This document shows, piece by piece, positions 9,748-21,498 of a stretch of DNA of 64,000 nucleotides. Made by a program: the position numbers and the translations under genes. Source of the DNA: Heterodera schachtii (Eukaryota; Nematoda; Chromadorea; Rhabditida; Heteroderidae); NCBI GenBank assembly GCA_023374025.1, contig SIJG01000099.1:164906-228905 (forward strand). The letters are read 5' to 3'. The stretch's first letter is position 1, and each line of letters begins with the position of its first letter. The notes below the pieces were generated by a model. That model was not told where the DNA came from. It did not search any database and saw only the letters and a list, made by a program, of their open reading frames with translations.

Positions 9748-10868
9748 CCAATTGAATGATGACTTTGTTCAAATGGTCCCAATTTTGTTCCTCCCACTGA
9801 ACCGACTTTGTCTCCCCATTTTGGCACCGTTTCATTATCCATCGGTCGTCCCATTTATCTTCACTTGCGTTGATCAGTGTCAGCTTTCCCTTGGTCCGTT
9901 CATTCGTTAATTCAAATGGCACAATTGGCGTTAACGGATGAACAGCAAATTGCATTTTATAGCGGACGGAAGAAGTGGCAACAATGAAAAACGGAAATTA
10001 AAGGCAATCAACAAAATCAGAAATTTAAAGAAAATATGGCCATACCTTTTTCAAAGTGTTGACCCATTTGACTTTTGATGGATTCGAATAATTATTGCAA
10101 GTCAATCGCTTCGGTTGGCCATCTTTTCTCGGCGTGTGCAACCATTTTGACAACGCTTGGCCAGAGCAGTTGCATTTGGTCCATCATCAGCAATTGCGTT
10201 GGGGAACAGCCAACCAGATTGGATTGAATTCAACTGATTGCAATCGGTGAGAATTGTCGGTGAGATGAAACGACGCAAATGGTCCCAATATCCGCCAAAT
10301 GGAAAGTCAAAGTGGCGAATGTTTTGCGCAAAAATTGGCCAAATTTCACGGACAAAAACACCCCAAATTGGCTGATCATCTTCTTCATAAGGAACACTCA
10401 AGCTCAAATTGGTTCCTTTGTCCCAAATTTGTTGATTGGCACGGAGAAAAGCGATCACAGAATGGTCAATGTACCTGAAAAGTGAGTGACAAAACAAATA
10501 AATTGCATTTTATTTTTGAATTACTGAATCTGAAGGGATTTAAAGCGGATTTTGTTGTGCAGCGGACGGTCGTGCAATGGAAAATCCTTTGAATGGGTAC
10601 GATCGAGAGACACAGCAAATTTTGGCACTGCCGCGACACGGTCCTTGCAAATTGTGATTGGTCTCCAAAGTGGCAATTCGCTTTTGCCATCGAAATGTGC
10701 GTCCACCAGCGCATCAAAACGTGGCGAAATCATTGCAAATTTGCGGCCAAGTTCAACACGTTCAAAGAATGGGAGAGTGTCCATCCAAACATCATCGCAA
10801 ATCCAGCTGAAATTAATAATTTAGGGTAAATGATGAATTTAATGTTTAATTGCTTACCGTCGGTTCAT
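9748..10868 (-). pseudogene. F-box-like gene D, pseudogene with frameshift and lost acceptor
   Basis: Exon 1 (10868..10858, MNRR) and exon 2 (10806..10525, 282 nt, WICDDVWMDTLPFFERVELG) are intact and match gene B in length and phase. Exon 3 starts at 10474 (QYIDHSVIAFLRANQQ) but carries two extra bases after the codons for GPNATA, so the following SKWLHTPRKDG segment is out of frame and the frame stops shortly after. The expected AG before exon 4 is missing (TTTAATTTCCG where relatives have TTTAG), although the exon body (VPFELTNERTKGKLTL, DRWIMKRC) stays readable down to the donor at 9748. No last exon was found. Three separate defects make this a pseudogene. Confidence 0.8.
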
Positions 10869-11039
10869 TTTGAGGCAATTTGCACAATTTTACGTATTTC
10901 GAATGATGACACAAAGGACAGAATAATTATGTTAGAAATATTTTTGTACAATGAGAAACCAATCGAACAACAAACCAACAAACATTTCTATAGTCAAATT
11001 GAATTGCTGAATGTTTGTTTCTGTTTTTGCATTTGTCAG

Positions 11040-11162
11040 TACCGTACTTCCTCGAATAGAGCCCCAGGGGCTCTGTTGTTCAAGCCCTTCACCAAAAAGG
11101 GAGCCATATTTGAGGGTGGGGTTCTATTCGAGGGGGGAGGCTATATTCGAGGAAGTACGGTA
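11040..11162. mobile_element. 123-bp MITE with 19-bp perfect inverted ends
   Basis: Starts TACCGTACTTCCTCGAATA and ends with its exact reverse complement. The interior repeats TTCGAGG and GGGGCTCT words. The outermost TA on both sides would fit a Tc1/mariner-type TA target duplication. Non-coding. It lies between pseudogene D and gene E. Confidence 0.75.
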
Positions 11163-11546
11163 TTTTAATTCATTTTACTAAGGTCAGATTGGACCTACTG
11201 TCTGCTGGTGACTAAGTCTACGATTTTAGTTGCTAAAATTGCTAAAATAAATAGTCTTTAGTTTAGTTTCTAAAAAAACTCAAATACTTAATTTAGTGCA
11301 AAAAAGGGAAAATTTTAAGCCAAATGAATATTGAGATAAATAACTTATAAAATCACAAATTTATCAACAAAATAAATAATTTGTAGATGAATTTTTGAAG
11401 TGATTTGATGTTCAGTAAAACATTTAATAAAACAATTTAGTGTTGGAGAATCAACAAATTTGAGTGGAAACGGACATGAAAAATGATCAGATAATTTTAT
11501 ATTAAATAATAATCTCAAATAACCGATCATTACACAATATAATAAT
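11163..11546. other. AT-rich stretch downstream of gene E
   Basis: No gene recognised. Confidence 0.4.
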
Positions 11547-13401
11547 TCATTTTCGCACAGTTCGATTCCCTTTTCCTTTGCTTTGATCCGCTTCTTCTCC
11601 TTCTTCTGCTTCTGGTGGAGTCAATGGCCTAAAATTTAATAAACAATTTGAATAGGATAAACACTTTGGTCAAAAAGCAAATGATACTTAAAAGGTGTAA
11701 AGCTTTATTAGCTCGAAAAAGTTTTGATCTTTCATTATTAGCTAATTAATAAGAGATTAGCAAAATAAATCTAAAGCCGGTAGCAAAATCGGACAGGAAA
11801 TTGCGTAAAAAGGCGGGTCCGAGACTTTCACAAAATTCCCGAGGGAGTCCCATTCATACCATAGAGCTTTAGTAGTCAAATTTAGGTTGCCAGATTTTCA
11901 ATTGGAATAAAAATATATTTAAAATTGCCGTAAAAATAAAAATTTTCAAAAAAATTTACTCACCCAATACAATTGATGTTGCCGTTTAAATAAAAGGAAA
12001 TCCTGTTCAATTTGCGGTCCAAACCTCCCCACCGAACCGCCGCCGTCCCCTCAGAAATTGAGCATCGATTCATTATCCATGAGCTAATAAAAATCTTCTT
12101 ATTTCCTCCCCATTTTTTCTCCAATGTCAGCTTTTCGTTGGTCCGTCCGTTCACCAATTCAAATGGCTCAATTGTCGTTGGGCTTATCAGTCTAAGAAAA
12201 ATATGGTAACTGACAGAAGAATCGGTGGCACGAAGAAATGCCTAAAAACAATGCCAAATCAGAAAAAAAGCAAATGCGACGGACCAATTGGCTTGGAAAT
12301 TTCGAAAATTTAACCGAAAACACACGAAAATTTATTATTTGAGCAAATTTGAAAAAATTGCTTTGACTTTGTGCTAAAGTTTCCTTTTACGAAATGTTCA
12401 TTTACGACCTCCTTGAAGTTGTTGACCCATTCGTTCGTTTCATTATAAGTTTTGAAAGCCAATTGCTTTGGCCGTCCATCGGTTGTCGGAGTGTGCAACC
12501 AATCGAACAACACTTGGCCAATATAATCTTGCCCATTAATACTACCAAGTATCCCTTCGGGAAACAGATCAACGGAATGGATTAAATTTGTGTTGAGATC
12601 GGAGAGAATTGTCGGCGAAAAGTGGTGAAGAAAACCATACAGATGACCGTCATTGCGAAAGTTCAAATGGCGAATGTTTGGCGCCAAAATTGGCCAAATT
12701 TCACGGATAAAAACATTCCAAATGGGCTCGAGATCCTCGCCTGTGGATGACCACACAGACAAACTGAATTTAATGCCTCTTTTGTCCAAAATTTGCTGAT
12801 TGGAGCGAAGAAATTCGATGACGGAATGATCAATGTAGCTGAAAATGGGATATATTTACCAGTTAATAAGCGTTTAAATTACTCAATTCGAAGGTCGTTA
12901 AAACGAATTTTGCTAGGCAGCGGACGGTCGGGCATTGGAAATTCCACAGAATTGGCATAATCGGTAAGCACAGATAGTTTTGGGTTTGGTCCAAAGTCCT
13001 TGATAATCATGATTTGTCTCCAAATTGTCAATTCTCTTTTGCCATCGAAATATGTGTCCACTAAAATATCGAAACGTGGCGAAAGAAGTGCCAATTTGAC
13101 GCCGAGTTGAGGACGGTCAAAGAAGGGGAATATGTCCACCCAAACATCATTACAAATCCAGCTGAATTGCAAAATTAAGACAATTTTGCTATATAAATGC
13201 CATGGATTTGCCAAATTAGGCTCACATTTTCCGCAAAACTCGATTGTTCATTTTCTTTGCCACGCGAACACTTCGCCGTTCTCCAAATGCTGTCACAAAT
13301 GAGCCCATCAATTGTTGCTGATTTTCTCCAATTGTGGCAGATGAAATTAAGCAATGGTCGGCGGAGGAAAGTTTTTTCTTTTTTTCTTCGGGCGGTGCCA
13401 T
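11547..13401 (-). CDS. F-box-like family gene E (414 aa), intact, long N-terminus
   Basis: Five exons on the minus strand: 13401..13226, 13161..12883, 12838..12409, 12241..11964 and 11628..11547, total 1,245 nt, all phases consistent. Exon 1 codes a 58-residue basic N-terminus (MAPPEEKKKK.. VAKKMNNRVLRK) not present in MNRR-type relatives. The F-box-like core WICNDVWVDIFPFFDRPQLG is at residues about 60-80. Later landmarks are YIDHSVIEFLRSNQQ, FIREIWPILAPNIRHL, FDWLHTPTTDG, then EPFELVNGRTNEKLTL and IMNRC. The final exon is acidic then basic (PLTPPEAEEGEEADQ, ending NRTVRK). Introns are 64, 44, 167 and 335 bp. The exon 3 donor is a weak GTCGTA. Most complete member here; substrate-adaptor role inferred from the F-box family only. 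Confidence 0.8.
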
Positions 13402-14395
13402 CAAAAAATCAATTTGGCTTAAAAATGTATGAATTATGCTAAATATAAATCTTATCAAAGTATATACATTTAAATAAAAGCAGAAAATTAATGTTAAACC
13501 AGAAAAAAAAATATATATATATATAAATTATTATTTAATTTTATAATGAATTTCAAATGCAAAGGAAATCGACAGTGAAATTAATAAACATTTAAAAAGA
13601 GATCTAATTAATTGCATCAAATCAATTCCCATACATTAGCAGTAGTGATTTAAAATGATCTGTCATTCTTAAATATTCACTTCTTTTCCGCTGAGCAATG
13701 GGCCCGTAAAAATTTTTGAAAAAGAATGTGTTTATTTTTTTGTGAAATTGATTAAAAAACATAGACAAAACGATGGCTTTTGCAAAATCTGAGTTCATAT
13801 TAATGAACGGTGCATTTTTTCACCTCAAATTCTTATAAATAAAATTTTGAAAAAAATTCAAAAAAATTGATGAAAATCAAAGACAAAATTATTAGTTCAT
13901 ATACGTAATCAGCACATTTTTTACCCCAGGGAAAACAAAATTACAAATTTTAAACTAATTTTTCGTCGGGACCGCAATTGTACCACCAATGCCGAAAATA
14001 CAGCATAAAATTCATACATGAAAAAAAGGGGGGGGGGGCGGGGTCAACCAAAATTTTGCGAAATGGTCCAACCATGTAAATTGACTGCATTTTTTTTTGC
14101 TTTCTAAAACCATTTTTTTGCGGCACAGTTTTTTCAAAAAAAAAAAACAAAAAAAATTCGCAATCAAGGGGGCCGTCGGTGCCGGGAGGCGCCGCCGGTG
14201 GGAAAATTTTCAGAATTTTTAATGAATTTTGTTAAGAAAATCGCCAATTTTTTCAGAAATTTTCCTCTTTTTCCCCTTCGCCGGCGACCCCTCCCCCCAC
14301 CTCTTTTACACCGGCCCCCCCTCTCGATGCGAAATGGTCAGACATTTTGGGCACTTTGCGGGCGAAATGGGGGGGGGGTCGATCAAATAATTCAT
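13402..14395. other. Intergenic stretch with poly-G runs
   Basis: AT-rich sequence with G runs near 14028 and 14370 and a GC hairpin-like patch near 14171-14200 (GTCGGTGCCGGGAGGCGCCG), related to the GC palindrome inside the 960-bp satellite. No gene recognised. Confidence 0.5.
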
Positions 14396-14802
14396 TCACT
14401 TTTTCTTCCGCCGTTTACCGCTTCGCTTGGCACTTTTCTTTTTACTTTTCTTTTTTGGACGACTTTTTGTGTTCATTTTGTCCGCCGCCTTTGGTGGAGA
14501 CAATCGCCTAAATTAAGGGCAATTTAAATTTGAATATTAAAGCAAAAACAACAATTGCTACTCACTCACCCAATGCAATCTCCATCATCATCATCAAGAT
14601 TAAATCTGACAGTGTTCAAATTGTTCGTCTTTTCGTCCCCCCAATTAATTGTCGCCGCCTTCTTTCTCCAATGTCAGCTTTTCGCTGGTCCGTTCGTTTA
14701 TCAATTCAAATGGATCAATCGTTGACTCATAAAGTTCAAGACAAATTTTGTAGCTGGCAGAAGAATTGGTGGCACCAAGAAATGCCTAAACCAACATCCA
14801 GC

Positions 14803-14883
14803 TTTATTGTCCAAAATCGATTCAAATGCATGAAATGGCCATGGATCCAATTTCAGTGCATTTGAATCAATTTGGACAATAAA
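14803..14883. repeat. 81-bp near-perfect hairpin inside gene F
   Basis: Arms of about 34 bp (TTTATTGTCCAAAATCGATT and on, inverted at 14850-14883) surround a short GGCCATGGATCC centre. It interrupts the region between exons 3 and 4 of gene F. Likely a small foldback/MITE; no flanking duplication identified. Confidence 0.65.
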
Positions 14884-15559
14884 GGAGGAGTTTGGTGAAA
14901 ATTTTTTTTTGTTCGAATTCGGGATTCGAAATATGCCCGCAATATAATAATTTTTGGCGCGCGTACTTTTTGCAATTCTGCGCGTCCTTTGATGGTTTTA
15001 TTTGTTGATATCCATCATCAGTACAGGATAATTGCCACAAAACAATCGGTTCAGTTGGCCATCTGTTCGCGGAGTGTGCAACCATTTGGACAACACTTGG
15101 CCACGAGTTGCATTTGGCCCATCATCAGCAATTGCATCGGGCAACACATTCCCAGAAAGTATTGAATTCAGTGGGCTTAGATCGGTGAGAATTGTTGGTG
15201 AGATGAGACGACGCAATTTGTACAACAACCAATTAGCATTGGAAAAGTTGCAAATGTTCGGCGCAAAAATGGGCCAAATTTCATTGGCCAAACCTTTCCA
15301 ACACCGCTTGCCATAAATGCGGTATGCAAAAGGCATGCACAAATCCAAATTGGTGCCTTTGTCCCAAATTTGTTGATTGGAACGGAGAAAAGTGATGACG
15401 GAGTGATCAATGAAACTAAAAATGGTGGAAAATAAATTGCTTTTGATTTTTTTTTAATTTAATTGTTTTAATTTTAAATAATTAATTAATTATTTAAAAT
15501 TAACTAATTTTTTTAATTTTAGTCAAAAACAATTAAGGATTATTACCCAATATAAAGGT

Positions 15560-15567
15560 GCTCAAAG
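15560..15567. repeat. Left 8-bp target duplication GCTCAAAG
   Basis: Direct repeat of 34,693-34,700. Both copies flank the inverted TAGAGATG ends of the 19.1 kb insertion, and the sequence belongs to gene F exon 2. Confidence 0.85.
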
Positions 15568-18500
15568 TAGAGATGCGCCGTGAATCACGGTCACGGTCAC
15601 GGTTACCGTGAATTTCACGGGTTTTTTTCACTCACGGTCACGGTCACGATTCACGGTACCAATTCACGGTTATTCCGTGAAAAATTTACACTGGATAAAA
15701 TCGAAAATTTACGAATTACATATTGTTTTCAAAGAGATATTTGGTCATTTTTTGGGAAATTTTTGGTAAGAAACAGAGCAAAATTTTTAAAAATTTCCCC
15801 GGCGGCGCCTATCGGCACCGCCGGCCCAATCTCTATTCCTGAAACTTTTTGAACAAAGTCAACAACCAATATTGTGCGAAAACTAGAGATGCGCCGTGAC
15901 TGAAAAAACCCGTGAACCGTGAAACGTGACCGTGAATTGACCCCGTGAAACGTGACCGTGACCGTGAATTGGTACCGTGAATCGTGACCGTGACCATGAT
16001 CCAAAAAACCCGGGAAATTCCCGGTTTTCGTGACCGTGACCGTGAATTTTTTTTAGTTAAATTTTTCCTCGGCGGCGAATTTTTTGTTTTACACTGTCTT
16101 TTTTTTGGTAAAATTTCCAAAAAATGTTGGAAACAGGGTATCCAGCAGGGACGGCGAATTTTTAAAAATTTGATTGAAATTTGTTACCAGATTTTTTCGT
16201 CAAATGAGTCAAAAATCAGAACCATAAAAAATTGGTCTTGAGTATAGGGGTAAAGTCTCGGTCTCGAGCCTCGAAAAATTTTCGGTCTCAAACAGCACTA
16301 ACATTGGCACGCGCGGAGCGCCCATAATTTGCATATTTCTCATAATTTTGCGTTCAAAATCGATTCCAATCTTTTTTACATGGTTTTTTGTTTTTCATCT
16401 AGAAGATATTTTGCCCAATTTAGTAAGAAAATAAGGGTTATAGTGGACAATATTTGAAAATTTTTTGGGATTTGTTAATTGCTTTTGCCCAAAATAACCT
16501 AATTTCGAGCGAGTTTTTAATGAATTTAATGAGTTTTTATTAAATGGGGTTATCCTTGAAACTTGACTTTTATTTGTTTTCGCTAGAGATGCGCCGTGAA
16601 TCACGGTCACGGTACCAATTCACGGTTATTCCGTGAAAAATTTACACTGGATAAAATCGAAAATTTACGAATTACATATTGTTTTCAAAGAGATATTTGG
16701 TCATTTTTTGGGAAATTTTTGGTAAGAAACAGAGCAAAATTTTTAAAAATTTCCCCGGCGGCGCCTATCGGCACCGCCGGCCCAATCTCTATTCCTGAAA
16801 CTTTTTGAACAAAGTCAACAACCAATATTGTGCGAAAACTAGAGATGCGCCGTGACTGAAAAAACCCGTGAACCGTGACCGTGACCGTGAATTGACCCCG
16901 TGAAACGTGACCGTGACCGTGAATTGGTACCGTGAATCGTGACCGTGACCGTGATCCAAAAAACCCGTGAAATTCCCGGTTTTCGTGACCGTGACCGTGA
17001 ATTTTTTTTAGTTAAATTTTTCCCCGTCGGCGAATTTTTTGTTTTTACACTGTCTTTTTTGTGGTAAAATTTCCAAAAAATGTTGGAAACAGGGTATCCA
17101 GCAGGGACGGCGAATTTTTAAAAATTTGATTGCAATTTGTTAACAGATTTTTTCGTAAAAAGAGCCAAAAATGAGAACCATAAAAAATTGGTCTCGAGTC
17201 TCGGGGTCAAGTCTCGGTCTCGAGCCTCGAAAAATTTTCGGTCTCAAACAGCACTACCATTGGCACGCGCGGAGCGCCCATAATTTGCATATTTCTCATA
17301 ATTTTGCGTTCAAAATCGATTCCAATCTTTTTTACATGGTTTTTTGTTTTTCATCTAGAAGATATTTTGCCCAATTTAGTAAGAAAATAAGGGTTATAGT
17401 GGACAATATTTGAAAATTTTTTGGGATTTGTTAATTGCTTTTGCCCAAAATAACCTAATTTCGAGCGAGTTTTTAATGAATTTAATGAGTTTTTATTTAA
17501 ATGGGGTTATCCTTGAAACTTGACTTTTTATTTGTTTTCGCTAGAGATGCGCCGTGAATCACGGTCACGGTACCAATTCACGGTTATTCCGTGAAAAATT
17601 TACACTGGATAAAATCGAAAATTTACGAATTACATATTGTTTTCAAAGAGATATTTGGTCATTTTTTGGGAAATTTTTGGTAAGAAACAGAGCAAAATTT
17701 TTAAAAATTTCCCCGGCGGCGCCTATCGGCACCGCCGGCCCAATCTCTATTCCTGAAACTTTTTGAACAAAGTCAACAACCAATATTGTGCGAAAACTAG
17801 AGATGCGCCGTGACTGAAAAAACCCGTGAACCGTGAAACGTGACCGTGAATTGACCCCGTGAAACGTGACCGTGACCGTGAATTGGTACCGTGAATCGTG
17901 ACCGTGACCGTGATCCAAAAAACCCGTGAAATTCCCGGTTTTCGTGACCGTGACCGTGAATTTTTTTTAGTTAAATTTTTCCCCGTCGGCGAATTTTTTG
18001 TTTTTACACTGTCTTTTTTGTGGTAAAATTTCCAAAAAATGTTGGAAACAGGGTATCCAGCAGGGACGGCGAATTTTTAAAAATTTGATTGAAATTTGTT
18101 AACAGATTTTTTCGTAAAAAGAGCCAAAAATGAGAACCATAAAAAATTGGTCTCGAGTCTCGGGGTCAAGTCTCGGTCTCGAGCCTCGAAAAATTTTCGG
18201 TCTCAAACAGCACTAACATTGGCACGCGCGGAGCGCCCATAATTTGCATATTTCTCATAATTTTGCGTTCAAAATCGATTCCAATCTTTTTTACATGGTT
18301 TTTTGTTTTTCATCTAGAAGATATTTTGCCCAATTTAGTAAGAAAATAAGGGTTATAGTGGACAATATTTGAAAATTTTTTGGGATTTGTTAATTGCTTT
18401 TGCCCAAAATAACCTAATTTCGAGCGAGTTTTTAATGAATTTAATGAGTTTTTATTTAAATGGGGTTATCCTTGAAACTTGACTTTTTATTTGTTTTCGC

Positions 18501-20621
18501 TAGAGATGCGCCGTGAATCACGGTCACGGTACCAATTCACGGTTATTCCGTGAAAAATTTACACTGGATAAAATCGAAAATTTACGAATTACATATTGTT
18601 TTCAAAGAGATATTTGGTCATTTTTTGGGAAATTTTTGGTAAGAAACAGAGCAAAATTTTTAAAAATTTCCCCGGCGGCGCCTATCGGCACCGCCGGCCC
18701 AATCTCTATTCCTGAAACTTTTTGAACAAAGTCAACAACCAATATTGTGCGAAAACTAGAGATGCGCCGTGACTGAAAAAACCCGTGAACCGTGACCGTG
18801 ACCGTGAATTGACCCCGTGAAACGTGACCGTGACCGTGAATTGGTACCGTGAATCGTGACCGTGACCGTGATCCAAAAAACCCGTGAAATTCCCGGTTTT
18901 CGTGACCGTGACCGTGAATTTTTTTTAGTTAAATTTTTCCCCGTCGGCGAATTTTTTGTTTTTACACTGTCTTTTTTGTGGTAAAATTTCCAAAAAATGT
19001 TGGAAACAGGGTATCCAGCAGGGACGGCGAATTTTTTAAAAATTTGATTGCAATTTGTTAACAGATTTTTTCGTAAAAAGAGCCAAAAATGAGAACCATA
19101 AAAAATTGGTCTCGAGTCTCGGGGTCAAGTCTCGGTCTCGAGCCTCGAAAAATTTTCGGTCTCAAACAGCACTACCATTGGCACGCGCGGAGCGCCCATA
19201 ATTTGCATATTTCTCATAATTTTGCGTTCAAAATCGATTCCAATCTTTTTTACATGGTTTTTTGTTTTTCATCTAGAAGATATTTTGCCCAATTTAGTAA
19301 GAAAATAAGGGTTATAGTGGACAATATTTGAAAATTTTTTGGGATTTGTTAATTGCTTTTGCCCAAAATAACCTAATTTCGAGCGAGTTTTTAATGAATT
19401 TAATGAGTTTTTATTTAAATGGGGTTATCCTTGAAACTTGACTTTTTATTTGTTTTCGCTAGAGATGCGCCGTGAATCACGGTCACGGTACCAATTCACG
19501 GTTATTCCGTGAAAAATTTACACTGGATAAAATCGAAAATTTACGAATTACATATTGTTTTCAAAGAGATATTTGGTCATTTTTTGGGAAATTTTTGGTA
19601 AGAAACAGAGCAAAATTTTTAAAAATTTCCCCGGCGGCGCCTATCGGCACCGCCGGCCCAATCTCTATTCCTGAAACTTTTTGAACAAAGTCAACAACCA
19701 ATATTGTGCGAAAACTAGAGATGCGCCGTGACTGAAAAAACCCGTGAACCGTGAAACGTGACCGTGACCGTGAATTGACCCCGTGAAACGTGACCGTGAC
19801 CGTGAATTGGTACCGTGAATCGTGACCGTGACCGTGATCCAAAAAACCCGTGAAATTCCCGGTTTTCGTGACCGTGACCGTGAATTTTTTTTAGTTAAAT
19901 TTTTCCCCGTCGGCGAATTTTTTGTTTTTACACTGTCTTTTTTGTGGTAAAATTTCCAAAAAATGTTGGAAACAGGGTATCCAGCAGGGACGGCGAATTT
20001 TTAAAAATTTGATTGCAATTTGTTAACAGATTTTTTCGTAAAAAGAGCCAAAAATGAGAACCATAAAAAATTGGTCTCGAGTCTCGGGGTCAAGTCTCGG
20101 TCTCGAGCCTCGAAAAATTTTCGGTCTCAAACAGCACTACCATTGGCACGCGCGGAGCGCCCATAATTTGCATATTTCTCATAATTTTGCGTTCAAAATC
20201 GATTCCAATCTTTTTTACATGGTTTTTTGTTTTTCATCTAGAAGATATTTTGCCCAATTTAGTAAGAAAATAAGGGTTATAGTGGACAATATTTGAAAAT
20301 TTTTTGGGATTTGTTAATTGCTTTTGCCCAAAATAACCTAATTTCGAGCGAGTTTTTAATGAATTTAATGAGTTTTTATTTAAATGGGGTTATCCTTGAA
20401 ACTTGACTTTTTATTTGTTTTCGCTAGAGATGCGCCGTGAATCACGGTCACGGTACCAATTCACGGTTATTCCGTGAAAAATTTACACTGGATAAAATCG
20501 AAAATTTACGAATTACATATTGTTTTCAAAGAGATATTTGGTCATTTTTTGGGAAATTTTTGGTAAGAAACAGAGCAAAATTTTTAAAAATTTCCCCGGC
20601 GGCGCCTATCGGCACCGCCGG
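15568..20621 (+). repeat. Tandem array of ~960-bp units (five full plus one partial)
   Basis: Unit starts (TAGAGATGCGCCGTGAATCA) lie at 15568, 16584, 17542, 18501, 19460 and 20425, giving spacings of 1016, 958, 959, 959 and 965 bp. Each unit also holds a second TAGAGATGCGCCGTGACTGA about 317 bp in, CCGTGA hexamer runs, a GC palindrome (GGCGGCGCC..GGCACCGCC) and a GAGACC/CTCGAG block. Units are nearly identical, so amplification is recent. The first unit has an extra ~58 bp of hexamers. Every unit carries identical 70-aa open frames that I do not regard as genes. Confidence 0.9.
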
Positions 20622-21498
20622 GTTTGAGACCGAAAATTTTTCGAGGCTCGAGACCGAGACTTGACCCCGAGACTCGAGACCAATTTTTTATGGTTCTCAT
20701 TTTTGGCTCTTTTTACGAAAAAATCTGTTAACAAATTGCAATCAAATTTTTAAAAATTCGCCGTCCCTGCTGGATACCCTGTTTCCAACATTTTTTGGAA
20801 ATTTTACCACAAAAAAGACAGTGTAAAAACAAAAAATTCGCCGACGGGGAAAAATTTAACTAAAAAAAATTCACGGTCACGGTCACGATTCACGGTACCA
20901 ATTCACGGTCACGGTCACGTTTCACGGGGTCAATTCACGGTCACGGTCACGTTTCACGGTTCACGGGTTTTTTCAGTCACGGCGCATCTCTAGTTTTCGC
21001 ACAATATTGGTTGTTGACTTTGTTCAAAAAGTTTCAGGAATAGAGATTGGGCCGGCGGTGCCGATAGGCGCCGCCGGGGAAATTTTTAAAAATTTTGCTC
21101 TGTTTCTTACCAAAAATTTCCCAAAAAATGACCAAATATCTCTTTGAAAACAATATGTAATTCGTAAATTTTCGATTTTATCCAGTGTAAATTTTTCACG
21201 GAATAACCGTGAATTGGTACCGTGACCGTGATTCACGGCGCATCTCTAGCGAAAACAAATAAAAAGTCAAGTTTCAAGGATAACCCCATTTAAATAAAAA
21301 CTCATTAAATTCATTAAAAACTCGCTCGAAATTAGGTTATTTTGGGCAAAAGCAATTAACAAATCCCAAAAAATTTTCAAATATTGTCCACTATAACCCT
21401 TATTTTCTTACTAAATTGGGCAAAATATCTTCTAGATGAAAAACAAAAAACCATGTAAAAAAGATTGGAATCGATTTTGAACGCAAAATTATGAGAAA
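20622..21498 (-). repeat. Inverted satellite unit, part 1
   Basis: From 20622 the sequence is the reverse complement of the array unit, starting at the GTTTGAGACC block and running past two GGCGCATCTCTA motifs (20985 and 21235 regions) to the retrotransposon insertion point. The switch occurs at the end of the GC palindrome of the sixth forward unit. Confidence 0.85.
21494..21498. repeat. Left 5-bp target duplication AGAAA
   Basis: Repeated at 34235-34239 on the other side of the LTR element. The uninterrupted satellite reads ..TATGAGAAATATGC.., which contains a single AGAAA. Confidence 0.85.

Larger units (their letters stand above)
14396..15567 (-). pseudogene. F-box-like gene F, 3' half (exon 2 tail to exon 5)
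   Basis: The last 21 nt of exon 2 (15567..15547) abut the transposon end. Exon 3 (from 15415) reads FIDHSVITFLRSNQQIWDKG, with NEIWPIFAPNI and LSKWLHTPRTDGQ, and runs to a stop near 14998 without the family's donor. Exon 4 (14785..14570) begins AFLGATNSSASYKI and keeps DPFELINERTSEKLTL, but a deletion of the DRWIMKRC segment shifts the frame. Exon 5 (14507..14396) is open and codes an unusually basic 36-residue tail (RLSPPKAADK.. KRSGKRRKKK). A palindromic insert lies between exons 3 and 4. The 5' half is at 34,693-35,040. Confidence 0.75.

Noticed and set aside
10830..11168. 112-codon plus-strand frame
   Set aside because: Antisense to gene D exon 1 and running into the MITE; chance frame.
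15580..21236. Identical 70-, 80- and 91-codon frames repeated in each satellite unit, some starting MNHGHG or MDHGHG
   Set aside because: They follow the repeat unit and read through CACGGT hexamers; no domain, no codon conservation beyond DNA identity.
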